Below are positions 27,585 to 37,647 of a stretch of 64,000 nucleotides of DNA, piece after piece (positions within the stretch are counted from its first letter, which is position 1; each line of letters starts with the position of its first letter). The stretch is from NCBI RefSeq assembly GCF_900113035.1, contig NZ_FONX01000012.1:1-64000 (forward strand), written 5' to 3'. The notes under the pieces are model-generated. The model saw only the letters and a list, made by a program, of their open reading frames with translations, did not search any database and had not been told where the DNA came from. This DNA comes from Paracidovorax wautersii. GTDB lineage: Bacteria > Pseudomonadota > Gammaproteobacteria > Burkholderiales > Burkholderiaceae_C. The position numbers and the translations under genes are program-made.

Positions 27585-29264
27585 TCAGAGCCCCAGCTGG
27601 TTCCTGAAGGCGGCCCAGCCCGCATTGTTCAGCCGCACCGTATAGCTCAGTACCTGCTCCTCCTTCGTCGCGGGGCGCGGCTGGCGGTACTGATAGACGC
27701 CGCCGTTGTACTCGGTATAGCCGCGCAGCTGGTTCGGCGAGGTGAGCGGGAAGTTCGCGATCCTCAGCAGCCGCACGCCACCGCCCGAGGTATCGATGGA
27801 ATAGGCGTTTTGGGACAGCGCGGTGCAGTTGTTCGAGTCGCTGTAGTTGGGCGCCGTGGCGTTGCAGCGGTAGATCTGCAGCGTGCTGCCATCGACGAAG
27901 GCCGCGCGCAGCGAGTGCGTGTCATCCTGGATGCCCAGCGGCAGCGTGCCTCCGGCGGTGGCCAGGTTGACCGCCGAAGCCGGCCGCCCGGCAATCAGCG
28001 CTTCCAGCGTGGTGAAGGCGCCGCCTGCCAGCAGGTCGGTGGCCGTGTTGTTGATGGTGATCGCCTGGTTGAGCTGTGCGCTCACGTTGGTGCGCAGCAC
28101 GGAGCCCGCAGGGAAGGTCGCGCTGCCCAGCGGCGCCACCGATGCCATGGTCAGCGTCGCTGTCTGCTGGAAGCCGTTGCCGCTGAGCTGGCTGTTGCCC
28201 GCCTGCATCTGCGCGGCCACATCGGCCATGGGCTTGCCGGAGACGTCCTGCTCGGCCACCGTCACGCTGTAGAAGCGGGTGGCACCGTCGCAGTAGCGCG
28301 TGCGGGAGGGCGAGCCGCGCGTGTTCAGGCGCGGGGGCGTGCCGTCGCAGCGGTTCCAGCCTGTGTCGGTCAGCGTCACCGATGCGGGCGTGGGATAGAG
28401 CTGTGCGGCGGACAGGGCGGCGCCAGCCGACATGCCGCTGCGGCGTTCGAATTGCTGGGTGTTGCCATTGGCATCCACGGTGCCGTCGGAATCGCGCACG
28501 GCCAGGCGCCAGTTCTGCGCGTCGGTGTAGGCCAGCGAGCCTTGCGAAGACGAGGCCGCGGCCGTGGCGTTCACGGCCACCGTGTTCAACACGCCGCCCA
28601 TCTGCAGTGCGAGGGCCGTCAGCTTGGCGGCCGTGCGCGCGGTGTCGGGCAGTACCGCGTCGGCAGAGCGCGCATCGCCCTGGTAGTCGTAGAGCTTGGC
28701 GACGGGCACTGCGAGCTGCTGTGCGACGGCCGCCTCGGCGTCGGCGAGCGGCAGGCCGCCTGCCACGGCTTTCTGCACCAGCGTGGTCAGGGGCGAGATC
28801 TGGCCGCCGCCCTTGCCTGCCGGGGCGGAGAGCACGAAGGCGCTGCTGATGGGGTCGGGATCACCTGCATCCACTGCGCTGGTACCCACCTGGGCCAGCA
28901 GGGGCGCGGCGCGGAAGGCACGGGCTGCCGCGTCGTCGGCCGGCTGGTAGGTCAGGGCATATCGGCCGTCGGCCCCGGTGGCTGCGGCGGCCTTGGGCTC
29001 GTTCGCATCGCAGGCCTGATTGCCGTTCAGGTCGGCGCAGACCAGCACATTGCTCAGGGCCTGGTCGGCGACCACCGTGCCGCTCAGCGAAATGGCCGCG
29101 GGGCTCGACGGCGAGGGGTTGCCGCCGCCGGTGTTGCCGCTGCCGCCGTCGTTGCTGCCACTGCCCCCGCCGCAGGCGGCCAGCAGGGCGAGCACGCCGG
29201 TGGACATCAGGCTCTTGCCGAACCGGGGCGGCAGTGCCGAGGGGGAATAGGAGAAGGCTGTCAT
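27585..29264 (-). CDS. Large lipoprotein of unknown function (lipoprotein 1 of pair)
   Basis: 559 codons. Lipobox LLAAC at about residues 27-31, followed by a Gly/Ser/Asn linker (GGGSGSNDGGSGNTGGG). A carboxypeptidase-regulatory/Cna-B-like beta domain follows (about 60-115, VLVCADLNGNQACDANEP...GADGRYALTY), then ISPLTTLVQKAV. The C-terminal part (about 270-555) is beta-rich with several Cys that may form disulphides. Outer-membrane lipoprotein by its signal. Function is not recognised. It is divergent from the LuxR gene, and a second lipoprotein with the same layout lies on the other side of that gene. Confidence 0.8.
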   Translation of the reverse strand: MTAFSYSPSALPPRFGKSLMSTGVLALLAACGGGSGSNDGGSGNTGGGNPSPSSPAAISLSGTVVADQALSNVLVCADLNGNQACDANEPKAAAATGADGRYALTYQPADDAAARAFRAAPLLAQVGTSAVDAGDPDPISSAFVLSAPAGKGGGQISPLTTLVQKAVAGGLPLADAEAAVAQQLAVPVAKLYDYQGDARSADAVLPDTARTAAKLTALALQMGGVLNTVAVNATAAASSSQGSLAYTDAQNWRLAVRDSDGTVDANGNTQQFERRSGMSAGAALSAAQLYPTPASVTLTDTGWNRCDGTPPRLNTRGSPSRTRYCDGATRFYSVTVAEQDVSGKPMADVAAQMQAGNSQLSGNGFQQTATLTMASVAPLGSATFPAGSVLRTNVSAQLNQAITINNTATDLLAGGAFTTLEALIAGRPASAVNLATAGGTLPLGIQDDTHSLRAAFVDGSTLQIYRCNATAPNYSDSNNCTALSQNAYSIDTSGGGVRLLRIANFPLTSPNQLRGYTEYNGGVYQYRQPRPATKEEQVLSYTVRLNNAGWAAFRNQLGL

Positions 29265-29393
29265 GGAAGGGTCCCGAGGTTTGTTTTTCGTGCCCCGAAA
29301 GTAAATCGCTACGATCCATTCATAAATGATGCAAATGCACTATCGCCCTGCTGGATGGGGGCGCTGGCGTCATGCACTGCCTGTGGAGGGGAA

Positions 29394-30413
29394 ATGGCGA
29401 ACCTGTCGGGATTCGAGGACTTCTCAGACCTGCTGCTGCACGTCTATCGGCTGTCGCACGAGCAGCCGCTGCAGGCCTTCCAGGACGAGGCGCTCGACGC
29501 CTTGCGGCGCGTGCTGCCCTTCGATTCGTCCATGTGGGGCTCGGCCACGCCGGGGGCTGAGGGGGCCGGCATCCAGATCCACACGCTGCACCTGCACCGG
29601 CAGCCGCCCGACATGCTGGCGGACTACGAAGAGGTCAAGCATCTGGATTCGGCCGCCGCCTCCCTGGAGGGGCTGGTGCGAGCGACCCGGGCGTTCGACC
29701 GCGATGTGGAGTTCGCCGCGCCGCAGCAAAAAGCCATCCGGGCGCACGGCCAGCGTTTCGATATGCGGCATTTCTTCATCAGCTCCGAGATGAATCCGGC
29801 CAGTGGCCTGGTGCAGTGGGTCACGCTCTATCGTGCCCACGAGGCGGCCCACTGCACCGAGACCGAACGCAGCCTGCTGGCCGCGGTGGCCCCGCATCTG
29901 CAACAGGCCATGGGCTACAACCGCGTGCGGCATTTCGACCGGGTGATGCCCATGCCGGAGGCCGGGCAGCAGCCCCCTGCGGCAGGCCGCGCGCAGGCCG
30001 TGGCCGATCTGCGCGGCATGGTCTATCACGCCACGCCGCTGTTCGGCGAGCTGGCGGCGCGAGAGTGGCCGGGAGCACGGGCATCGTCGATGGCGCGCCT
30101 GCCCGAGCCGTTGATGCAGGCCTTGCGCGCGGGGCACCTGCGGCATGCCGGCCGGACCCTGGTGGTGCGCTGCCATGCGGAACATGGACTGCTCTTCTTG
30201 AAGGCCCGGCCACGCTGCGCGGTGGATGGGCTGTCGCCGCGCGAGCACCAGGTGGCCTGGCTGCTGGCGCGTGGCCTCACCCACAAGGAAGTGGCGCGCC
30301 AGCTGGGCCGGTCGCCCGCCACGGTGCGCAACCAGATCAAGTCGATCTATGCGCGCCTGGAGATCTCCAGCGTCGCGCAGCTGGTGGCGCTGCTGCACGA
30401 GGCGATGGATTGA
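29394..30413 (+). CDS. LuxR-family transcriptional regulator (solo, no receiver domain)
   Basis: 339 residues from the ATG at 29394, with ribosome site GGAGGGG upstream. The N-terminal 260 residues form an unassigned sensor region (no REC phospho-acceptor, no AHL-binding W/Y/D pattern that I can recognise). The C-terminal GerE helix-turn-helix is clear: LSPREHQVAWLLARGLTHKEVARQLGRSPATVRNQIKSIYARL (about 278-320). Its position between two minus-strand lipoprotein genes suggests it regulates one or both. The 129-bp gap to lipoprotein 1 is the shared control region. Confidence 0.88.
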   Translation: MANLSGFEDFSDLLLHVYRLSHEQPLQAFQDEALDALRRVLPFDSSMWGSATPGAEGAGIQIHTLHLHRQPPDMLADYEEVKHLDSAAASLEGLVRATRAFDRDVEFAAPQQKAIRAHGQRFDMRHFFISSEMNPASGLVQWVTLYRAHEAAHCTETERSLLAAVAPHLQQAMGYNRVRHFDRVMPMPEAGQQPPAAGRAQAVADLRGMVYHATPLFGELAAREWPGARASSMARLPEPLMQALRAGHLRHAGRTLVVRCHAEHGLLFLKARPRCAVDGLSPREHQVAWLLARGLTHKEVARQLGRSPATVRNQIKSIYARLEISSVAQLVALLHEAMD

Positions 30414-30564
30414 TTGAGCGCCTGTCGAAGGATCTTCCGGGCAGCCCGCCAGCTCCGCTGCCCGTGGGAGGGGCGTGCCATCTGGCGATGCACCGCCCCG
30501 GCTGCCGGCAGGGATGCGAACCCATGCCGGCAGCCGATGCGCGGGCAAGAAGGGTGCGGCCTTC

Positions 30565-32796
30565 TCAGTTCGACAGGTTCAGCCGGTAGGTGCCGTAGTG
30601 GGTGGCGAATTGCCGCCCGTTCGACGCAGTGCCGGTCAGCTGCAAGCCGGTCATGTAGGCGCCCTGGCCGTAGTTGCCCGACGTGCGGTCTGCGCACTGG
30701 CCGTTGCCGCTGGTCGCAGGGGGCGAGCAGGGCACGGCGGCTTTGCGGGCCGATGCCGCCACGCTTGGCACGCGGACCGAGTCGTTGAAGTTGAACAGCA
30801 CGGAAGACTGGGGCGCGTAGCTGCCGTACACCGACACCGTCGTCGGCGGCACGGCCCCGGCGGGCAGCGTCCAGGCGTCTGCACCCTTGACCTCGACCAA
30901 GGCCATCTGCGGGCCGGTCGCCGCGTTGTAGAGGGGCACGCTGCCTTGCACGGGGCCGGTGGTGGGGATGCCGGCGCTGGCGCCGAACGCGGTCTGCATG
31001 AAGGCCGGGTTCAGCACCGGGAAGTTCTGCTTCTTCAGCTCGCCGATGGTGAGCGCCCGGGCCCGCGTGCGATAGACCTGCACGGCGTCCGCCGTCGTGC
31101 TGGAATTGCCACGCAGGAAGTAGCTGAACGTCCAGGTGCTCTGTGCGGCGTAGCCGGCGAGCGCCGCGTCCGTGAACAGCGGGTCGGCGAAGTACATGCT
31201 GGGATCGATGCCGGCTGCGGGCGACTGCACCGGGGCATTGGCCGCCACGAATGCAGCCCCCAGCTTGACCACGTTGGTGCCCGAGACGCGGCCATTCGTG
31301 CGCTTGAAGTTGAGCGTGGAATAGTTGGCGTCCGGCCACAGCGTGAGCTTGGTGCCGAAGGGCGTGGCGACCTCCACGCGATCGAACTTGAGCAGCGTCT
31401 GGCCGTTGACCTGTTCGGTTTCGTTGTTGACGGTCAGCGTGTAGCCCGTGCTCAGGTAGCTGTAGGCGGACTGGTTCAGCGTCGGGAACACGCGCAGCTG
31501 GTGGAAGGGCGACACGCCGCCCGAATAGCTGAACTGGTTGCCGATCAGGCGCAGCTTGCCGTCCGTGTCCTTGCGGACCACGAGGGTGTCGTAGAACTCC
31601 GCGTTCTGGGTATCGAGCTGCTTGTAGGCGATGATGAGATCGCCGTTGGCGCGCGTGTATTCGTAGCGCCCCTGGAGGAACCTGGTGCCCGTGGCGCTGT
31701 CGCGGAAGAGGCTGGCGAATGCGCCGCTATTGCTGTCGTTGCGGCCCACGCGCGAGCCGTTGCTGAGGTAGCCGGCCGGGTTGTTGCCCAGGAAGGCCGC
31801 CTTGCAGTTGGCGGCCACCACGGCGCTGGCATCGCCCGTGGCCACGCCGTTGCTGACCGGGCTGCTGACCCGCTGCGTGGTGGGCAGGGCGTAGCAGGCC
31901 GTGAGGGTGTCGAGCAGTGCGGAGATCTTGGCGGTCGTGCCTTCTTCCACCAGCGCGTAGGTGGTGGAGGAGGGCAGCGGGGGCAGGGCGGAGGCGTTGC
32001 TGCTGAAGCGCACGGAGACGGGCGCCGCACCGCTGGAGCTGACCTGCTGGCGCACGCCCACCTCGATGTTGGAGCTGGTGTCCGAGGCCGGCGTGATGCT
32101 GACCAGCAGCGAGTCGAGCAGGCGGTCGTAGCCGGTGCCGTTGACGCTGAAGGCATCGCTGAGCGGATTGACCGAACCCACGCCGGCTGCCGACAGCACC
32201 GGGGCCAGCACGCCCTGGATCTCCGTGGCCTTGTCCTGCAGCTTGGCCGCCGTCAGGGCGGCAGCACCGCTGGCCAGTTCCGCGGCCAGGTTCTCGGGGT
32301 TGCCCGAGGCGCTCAGGCGCGCCGCGATCAGCGTGGTGACGGGCGTGACGTTGATGGTCTGGTTGCCGGGGCCAGCGCTGACGCTGACGAGTTTTTCGGT
32401 CTCGCCGCTGGCGGCGCTGCGGGCCGCCACGATCACGAAAGGCGCCTTGGCCGTCGCGGCGATGGTCACCGTGTATTTGCCGTCGGCTCCGAGCGTGCCG
32501 CTGGTGCCGACCACCGCGCCGCTGGCGTCGATGACGGTCACCACGCCGCCCTCGAAGGCGGCGCCGGTGGCGGCGGTGCCGGAAAACGTATAGCTGGAAG
32601 CCGCCACGGGCGTTCCGCCGCCGGGGCTCGAAGGCTGGCCGCCGCCGGAACCGGTGCCTGCGCCCGCTCCCGCGCCACCTCCGCTTGCGCTACCTCCTCC
32701 ACCTCCGCATGCGGCCAATAGTGCGATCACGGCGGCGGTGATCAGGCTCCTTCCGGTGTGAGCGGGCAGGCGCGATGAAACGGGCGATACAGCCAT
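30565..32796 (-). CDS. Large lipoprotein of unknown function (lipoprotein 2 of pair)
   Basis: 743 codons. The lipobox LLAAC (about 26-30) is followed by a long Gly/Ala/Ser linker. A beta-sandwich segment of carboxypeptidase-regulatory type (about 67-130, FEGGVVTVIDASGAVVGTSGTLGADGKYTVTIAATAKAPFVIVAAR) leads into VTPVTTLIAARL and a helical stretch. A large C-terminal beta-rich region carries few Cys. The layout (signal, linker, beta domain, TxxTTL segment) parallels lipoprotein 1, though sequence identity is low. Surface role unknown. Confidence 0.8.
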   Translation of the reverse strand: MAVSPVSSRLPAHTGRSLITAAVIALLAACGGGGGSASGGGAGAGAGTGSGGGQPSSPGGGTPVAASSYTFSGTAATGAAFEGGVVTVIDASGAVVGTSGTLGADGKYTVTIAATAKAPFVIVAARSAASGETEKLVSVSAGPGNQTINVTPVTTLIAARLSASGNPENLAAELASGAAALTAAKLQDKATEIQGVLAPVLSAAGVGSVNPLSDAFSVNGTGYDRLLDSLLVSITPASDTSSNIEVGVRQQVSSSGAAPVSVRFSSNASALPPLPSSTTYALVEEGTTAKISALLDTLTACYALPTTQRVSSPVSNGVATGDASAVVAANCKAAFLGNNPAGYLSNGSRVGRNDSNSGAFASLFRDSATGTRFLQGRYEYTRANGDLIIAYKQLDTQNAEFYDTLVVRKDTDGKLRLIGNQFSYSGGVSPFHQLRVFPTLNQSAYSYLSTGYTLTVNNETEQVNGQTLLKFDRVEVATPFGTKLTLWPDANYSTLNFKRTNGRVSGTNVVKLGAAFVAANAPVQSPAAGIDPSMYFADPLFTDAALAGYAAQSTWTFSYFLRGNSSTTADAVQVYRTRARALTIGELKKQNFPVLNPAFMQTAFGASAGIPTTGPVQGSVPLYNAATGPQMALVEVKGADAWTLPAGAVPPTTVSVYGSYAPQSSVLFNFNDSVRVPSVAASARKAAVPCSPPATSGNGQCADRTSGNYGQGAYMTGLQLTGTASNGRQFATHYGTYRLNLSN

Positions 32797-32965
32797 GTGA
32801 ATCCTCCAGTAGTAGTAGTCGTTGATTTTTATGGAGCCGATAGCGGCGGCATATCATGACGCCATCTCCGTGACATCGCTACTACTGTTGTTTTGGCGCT
32901 CCATGGCGCTCCATGGCGCCCGCCCGCAGGGCTGGCTGCCGCCAGGACGCGGCGGCTCTGGCCGA

Positions 32966-34330
32966 TCAGTCCCGCGTCACGCGCAGCACTTCTTCCTGGC
33001 TGGTGATGCCGGCCTGCACCAGGCGTTCGCCGTCCTCGCGCATCAGGCGCATGCCGCGGGCCAGGGCGGCGGCGCGGATGTCGGCCTCGGCCGACTGGTT
33101 GTGGATCTGCTCGCGGATGGCGTCGTCCACCACCAGCAGCTCGAAGACGCCGGTGCGGCCTCGGTAGCCCGTGGGGTCGCCGGCGTCCAGCTTGCGCACC
33201 AGCCGCTGGGCCAGCACGCCGAGCAGCGAGCTCGACAGCAGGAAGGGCTCCACCCCCATGTCGGTCAGGCGGGTGATGGCGCTGGCCGCGTCGTTGGTGT
33301 GCAGCGTGGCCAGCACCAGGTGGCCGGTGAGCGAGGCCTGGATGGCGATCTGCGCGGTCTCGAAATCGCGGATTTCGCCGATCATGATCACGTCCGGGTC
33401 CTGCCGGAGGATGGCGCGCAGCGCCTTGGCGAAGGTCAGGTCGATCTTGGCGTTGACCTGCGTCTGGCCCACGCCCGGCAGCTCGTATTCGATGGGGTCT
33501 TCCACCGTCATGATGTTGCCCTGCGTGGCGTCCATGCGCTGCAGCGCCGCGTAGAGCGTGGTGGACTTGCCCGAGCCCGTGGGCCCGGTCACGAGGATGA
33601 TGCCGTGCGGCTGGGTGATGAGATGCTCGAAGCGCGAGAGCGTGTCGCCCTGCATGCCCACCGATTCCAGCGTGAGCTTGGTCTGCGTCTTGTCCAGAAG
33701 GCGCAGCACGGCGCGCTCGCCGTGGGCGCTGGGCAGGGTGGAGACGCGCACGTCGATGGCCCGCGTTCCCAGGCGCAGGCTGATGCGGCCGTCCTGCGGC
33801 AGGCGCTTTTCGGAGATGTCCAGGTCCGCCATGATCTTCAGGCGCGAGATCAGCGCGGCATGCAGCGCCCGGTTGGGCTGCACCACCTCGCGCAGCGAGC
33901 CATCGACGCGGAAGCGCACGCTCGAATGCCGCTCGTAGGGCTCGATGTGGATGTCGCTCGCGCCGTCGCGCGCGGCCTGCGTGAGCAGCGCGTTCAGCAT
34001 GCGGATGATCGGCGCGTCGCCGGCCGATTCCAGCAGGTCCTCGACCGCCGGCAGCTCCTGCATCATGCGCGAGAGGTCGGCGTCGCTCTCGACCTCGCTC
34101 ACCACCATGGCGGCGCTGGATTCGTTCTGCGAATAGGCCGCGCTGATGCGCTGGGCCAGCGCGGGCGCGTCGAGCGGCATCAGCTCGCGCACGGCGGGGT
34201 ACTTGCGCAGCACCTCCGACAGCGCGCCCGCATCGGGCGCGAGGCCGTGCCAGAGCAGCAGGCTCTGGCCGTCGTCCTCCAGCAGGAGTTGCGTCGATCG
34301 CGCGAAGGCGTAGGGCAGGGGGTGGCGCAT
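32966..34330 (-). CDS. gspE: Type II secretion ATPase GspE, zinc motif missing
   Basis: 454 codons. The cytoplasmic ATPase that drives pseudopilus assembly. Walker [16 protein letters not shown] (about 243), Asp box, Walker B and His box ([33 protein letters not shown] about 300-335) are intact. Between LAQRLVR and [12 protein letters not shown] the family normally has a CxxC...CxxC zinc module of about 35-45 residues. Here only KLDAGDP links them (about 380-390) and the protein has no such cysteines. Last gene of the gsp run, 31 bases after gspD. Probably still functional because all ATPase motifs remain. Confidence 0.93.
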   Translation of the reverse strand: MRHPLPYAFARSTQLLLEDDGQSLLLWHGLAPDAGALSEVLRKYPAVRELMPLDAPALAQRISAAYSQNESSAAMVVSEVESDADLSRMMQELPAVEDLLESAGDAPIIRMLNALLTQAARDGASDIHIEPYERHSSVRFRVDGSLREVVQPNRALHAALISRLKIMADLDISEKRLPQDGRISLRLGTRAIDVRVSTLPSAHGERAVLRLLDKTQTKLTLESVGMQGDTLSRFEHLITQPHGIILVTGPTGSGKSTTLYAALQRMDATQGNIMTVEDPIEYELPGVGQTQVNAKIDLTFAKALRAILRQDPDVIMIGEIRDFETAQIAIQASLTGHLVLATLHTNDAASAITRLTDMGVEPFLLSSSLLGVLAQRLVRKLDAGDPTGYRGRTGVFELLVVDDAIREQIHNQSAEADIRAAALARGMRLMREDGERLVQAGITSQEEVLRVTRD

Positions 34331-34361
34331 CGTGGGGCGGTTCTTGCGGCGGGCGGCAGGC

Positions 34362-36761
34362 TTACTGCGGGCTGTAGGGGTTGTTGCCCACGGCGGGCGC
34401 CGGCGCGGGGGCGGGCGTCAGCGGGATGGACTCGGTCTGCAGCGGCACGATCAGCGGCCCGGGGGGCGCGGGGCGCGGGCTGCCCGGCGTGGCGGGGGCT
34501 TGCGGCTGCTGCAGCGGCGGCAGCACCGGCGCGGCCGAGACGCTGCCCATCACCGCGCTGGGCGCGGGCTGGGTGACCTGCTGCAGCGCGCGGATGGCCT
34601 CGTAGCGGTCCTGCACCAGCGCGTCGCTGGTGGCCGTGTCGCGGATCACCACCGGGCGCAGGAAGACCATCAGGTTGGTCTTGCGGCGCGAGCGGTTCTC
34701 GTTGCGGAACAGGCCGCCCACCAGCGGCAGGTCGCCCATCAGCGGCACCTTGTCCTGGCCCATGGCGTAGCGGTCTTCCAGCAGGCCGCCGAGCACGATC
34801 ACGCTGCCGTCGTTGACGAGCACGGTCGATTCGATGGAGCGCTTGCTGGTGGAAGGGCCGTTGGCGTTGCCGATGGTGGAGGCATCCACCTGCGACACCT
34901 CCTGGTAGAGCGTGAGCTTGACCGTGCCGTTCTCGCTGATCTGCGGGCGCACGCGCAGCATCAGGCCCACGTCCTTGCGTTCGACCGTGGTGAACGGGTT
35001 GACCGTGGCGCCGCCCGTGCTGTTGGCGTAGGAGCCGGTCACGAAGGGCACGTTGTTGCCGATGATGATCTGCGCTTCCTCGTTGTCCACCGTCAGCAGG
35101 TTGGGGGTGGAGAGCACGTTGGCATCGCCCGTGTTCTCCAGGAAGTGCGCCAGCGCGCCCAGGTAGTAGTTGCCGTTGATACGCGGGGCTACGCCCACGT
35201 TCAGGCCGTTACCGGGCGTGGCGTTGCCGCTGGCCAGGGCGCTGGCCACGCTGCTGGCCGAGCCGCTGGCCGCTGCCAGCGCTAGGTTCAGGATGTTGGC
35301 GCCGCCGCCCTGGCTGGAGTTCGTGCCCAGCACGCCGATGGTGCCGTTGCCGTAGTTGCCGGCCACCGTCTGCCACTGGATGCCGAACTGGGCCACCTTG
35401 TTGGCCGCCACTTCGACGATCAGGCTTTCCACCAGCACCTGCGCGCGGCGGCCGTCCAGTTGGTCGATGACGGCGCGCAGCTGGCGGAACTGCGGCTCGG
35501 GCGCCGAGATGATCAGCGAGTTGGTGCTCGGGTCGGCCTGGATCTGCCCGCCGGTCGAAGGCTGGTTGCTGTTGGCCGAATTCAGGCTGCCCGCGTTGCT
35601 GCCCAGGCCGCCGCCCGAGTTGCCGCCGCCCATGCCCATGCTGTTGCTGCCGGAATTGCCACCGAAGGCGCCCCCCACCTGTGACATGCCGCCCGCGGCG
35701 CTGCCGCCGCTGCTGGTGGCCGTGAAGCCGCCCGAGGTGGCGCCGCCGCCCGTGCCCGTGCCGGTCTGCGTGGCCGCCAGCGCCGCGCGCAGCGTGGCCG
35801 CGAGCTTGGTGGCGTCGGCGTTCTTCAGATAGACGACGTGGATGTTGCCGTGCGATGCGCTGGAGCCGGGCGCGGCCGGCTGGTCCAGCTTGGCGACCAG
35901 CGAGCGCACCAGCGCCAGCCGCGCCGGATTGGCGGCGCGCACGATCAGCGAATTGCTGCGCGGCTCGGGCAGCAGCGTGGTGCGGAAGGTCGATTCGCTG
36001 CCGCCGGCCACCGGCGCGCCCTGGGCCACGGCGGCCGTGGGCGTGGCGGCGCCGCCTTCGATCAGGCGCGAGACCAGCGGGGCCAGCTCGCTCGCCACCG
36101 CGTTCTGCAGCGGGATCACCTCCACGTCGCTGGCGTTGGAGACGTCCATCGCCGCGATGATGCGCGCGATGCGCTGCAGGTTGTCGGCGTAGTCGGTGAT
36201 CACCAGGGAGTTGTTGCCCGGGTTCACGTTGATGGTGTTGTTGGGGCTGATGAGTGGGCGCAGCACCGGCACTAGGTTGGCCGCGTTCTCGAAGTTCAGC
36301 TTGAAGATCTGCGTGACGATCTGCCCGCCCGAAGGCGCCCGGCCCGAGCTGCCCTGCGTGACGCTGACCGAGCCGGCCTGCAGCTTGGCGTCGGCCTCGG
36401 GCACCACCTTGTAGAGCCCGGCGGCTTCCACCACCGTGAAGCCCTGCAGCCTGAGCGCGGCGAGGAACTGGTCGAACGCGGCGGCGGGCGGTACCGGGCG
36501 CTCGGTCACCAGCGTGAGCTGGCCCTTCACGCGCGGGTCCACCACCACGTTGCGGCCGGTGATGGTGGCCATGGTGCGGGCCACGGCCTCGATGTCGGCA
36601 TTGGCGAAGTTCAGCGTCACCGGCTCGCCCGAACGCACGCTGCCGGTGCTCGTGGTGATGGCCGTCTGTGCATTCAGCGGGCCGCTGGCGCAGGCGATGA
36701 GCGCGCATGCAGCTACGAATTTCATAGCGAAATGCAGGCGCGGGGAAGGCAAGGATTTCAT
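34362..36761 (-). CDS. gspD: Type II secretion secretin GspD
   Basis: 799 codons. Forms the outer-membrane gate. The signal peptide is best drawn from the second Met (36725): [20 protein letters not shown]. Then come N0 ([30 protein letters not shown]), N1-N3 with a Gly/Ser/Asn-rich insertion (about 325-400), and the secretin core with [15 protein letters not shown] and [28 protein letters not shown] Pro-rich tail follows (about 750-799). The first 12 codons before Met13 lie next to a dispersed repeat that overlaps the signal peptide. Confidence 0.95.
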   Translation of the reverse strand: MKSLPSPRLHFAMKFVAACALIACASGPLNAQTAITTSTGSVRSGEPVTLNFANADIEAVARTMATITGRNVVVDPRVKGQLTLVTERPVPPAAAFDQFLAALRLQGFTVVEAAGLYKVVPEADAKLQAGSVSVTQGSSGRAPSGGQIVTQIFKLNFENAANLVPVLRPLISPNNTINVNPGNNSLVITDYADNLQRIARIIAAMDVSNASDVEVIPLQNAVASELAPLVSRLIEGGAATPTAAVAQGAPVAGGSESTFRTTLLPEPRSNSLIVRAANPARLALVRSLVAKLDQPAAPGSSASHGNIHVVYLKNADATKLAATLRAALAATQTGTGTGGGATSGGFTATSSGGSAAGGMSQVGGAFGGNSGSNSMGMGGGNSGGGLGSNAGSLNSANSNQPSTGGQIQADPSTNSLIISAPEPQFRQLRAVIDQLDGRRAQVLVESLIVEVAANKVAQFGIQWQTVAGNYGNGTIGVLGTNSSQGGGANILNLALAAASGSASSVASALASGNATPGNGLNVGVAPRINGNYYLGALAHFLENTGDANVLSTPNLLTVDNEEAQIIIGNNVPFVTGSYANSTGGATVNPFTTVERKDVGLMLRVRPQISENGTVKLTLYQEVSQVDASTIGNANGPSTSKRSIESTVLVNDGSVIVLGGLLEDRYAMGQDKVPLMGDLPLVGGLFRNENRSRRKTNLMVFLRPVVIRDTATSDALVQDRYEAIRALQQVTQPAPSAVMGSVSAAPVLPPLQQPQAPATPGSPRPAPPGPLIVPLQTESIPLTPAPAPAPAVGNNPYSPQ
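36679..36730 (-). repeat. R1-like repeat fragment inside the gspD signal sequence
   Basis: On the minus strand the signal-peptide codons read GCTATGAAATTCGTAGCTGC followed by a GC-rich inverted stretch. This resembles the first hairpin and stem of R1 copy B (GCTATaaagaaaATAGCTGCCAGCGC). The start ATG (36725) lies in the hairpin loop. Similarity is by eye and only partial. Confidence 0.4.
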
Positions 36762-36765
36762 TCGG

Positions 36766-37584
36766 TCAACCCACGGTGATGATGGAGCGCGCGCCGGTGC
36801 GCCGCCCGATGATGTTGAGGAGGTTCGCCAGCGCGGCCTCGCGGTCGGGCGCGGCCGTGGCCTCGCCGGTGAAGCGCAGCCGGTCGCCCACCCATTCGCC
36901 GCTGCCCTTGAGCAGCAGCGCGCCGCCCAGGGTGGAGAGCGTGAGCGTGGGCGCCGGGCCCTTGCCGTCCAGCGCCAGCCGGTAGCTGCCCATGGGGCGC
37001 AGGGTGGACAGGCGCGAGGACATGTCCAGCGCGTCCAGCTGCGCGGAGCCGGCCAGCTGCATGCGGCCGTTCGTCCAGTTCAGCGCCAGCGCCTGGGTGG
37101 ACAGCGCCAGCCGGCCTTGCGGCTGCACGGTGTTCCAGGGCGTGCCCAGCCCGGCCAGCACGGCGGCGGGCCACTGGCTGCGGCCATCGGCGATCTGCAC
37201 GCGCACGGTGTTCCAGCCGGCCTGCGCGGCGATGCCGATCGGCCCGGCCGTGGTGCAGCAGTCGGCGCGCAGCTCGGCGCGCACGCCGGCCCAGGCGGGC
37301 CAGAGGCGCCACTGCACGCGGCTGGGCAGGGTGGCGTGGTCCTGGCTGCCGCTACCGCCGGTCAGCAGCAGCTGGGCGGAGCCGTCCCACACGGTGCCGC
37401 GCGGCTCTGCCAGCTGCACCTGCCCGCTGCTGGCGCTGGCCACGCCGGCAGCCAGCCAGCGCGCGGGCGCGAACACGGCCAGCGCCGGCAGGGCGCCCAG
37501 CAGCAGGCCCAGCAGCGCCCAGCCCCAGGGCGAGCGCGGCAGGCCGGCGGAAGACGAATTGCGCGAGGAGAAGTTGCGGGCCAC
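36766..37584 (-). CDS. gspN: Type II secretion protein GspN
   Basis: 272 codons. An inner-membrane protein with one N-terminal span (about 20-42, GWALLGLLLGALPALAVFAPARWL) and a periplasmic domain with the GspN-type motif EPRGTVWDGSAQLLL. An accessory T2SS part whose role is not settled. Located between gspM and gspD in the order usual for Burkholderiales. Confidence 0.85.
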   Translation of the reverse strand: MARNFSSRNSSSAGLPRSPWGWALLGLLLGALPALAVFAPARWLAAGVASASSGQVQLAEPRGTVWDGSAQLLLTGGSGSQDHATLPSRVQWRLWPAWAGVRAELRADCCTTAGPIGIAAQAGWNTVRVQIADGRSQWPAAVLAGLGTPWNTVQPQGRLALSTQALALNWTNGRMQLAGSAQLDALDMSSRLSTLRPMGSYRLALDGKGPAPTLTLSTLGGALLLKGSGEWVGDRLRFTGEATAAPDREAALANLLNIIGRRTGARSIITVG

Positions 37585-37647
37585 GGGGCGACGATGGATG
37601 AAGACGGCGAAGGAGCGGGCGGGCTTGAGGCAGCGCAGGTGCCGGCC

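Noticed and set aside
32895-32920. Tandem GGCGCTCCAT repeat upstream of lipoprotein 2
   Set aside because: Only two short units in GC-rich DNA; too little to call a site.
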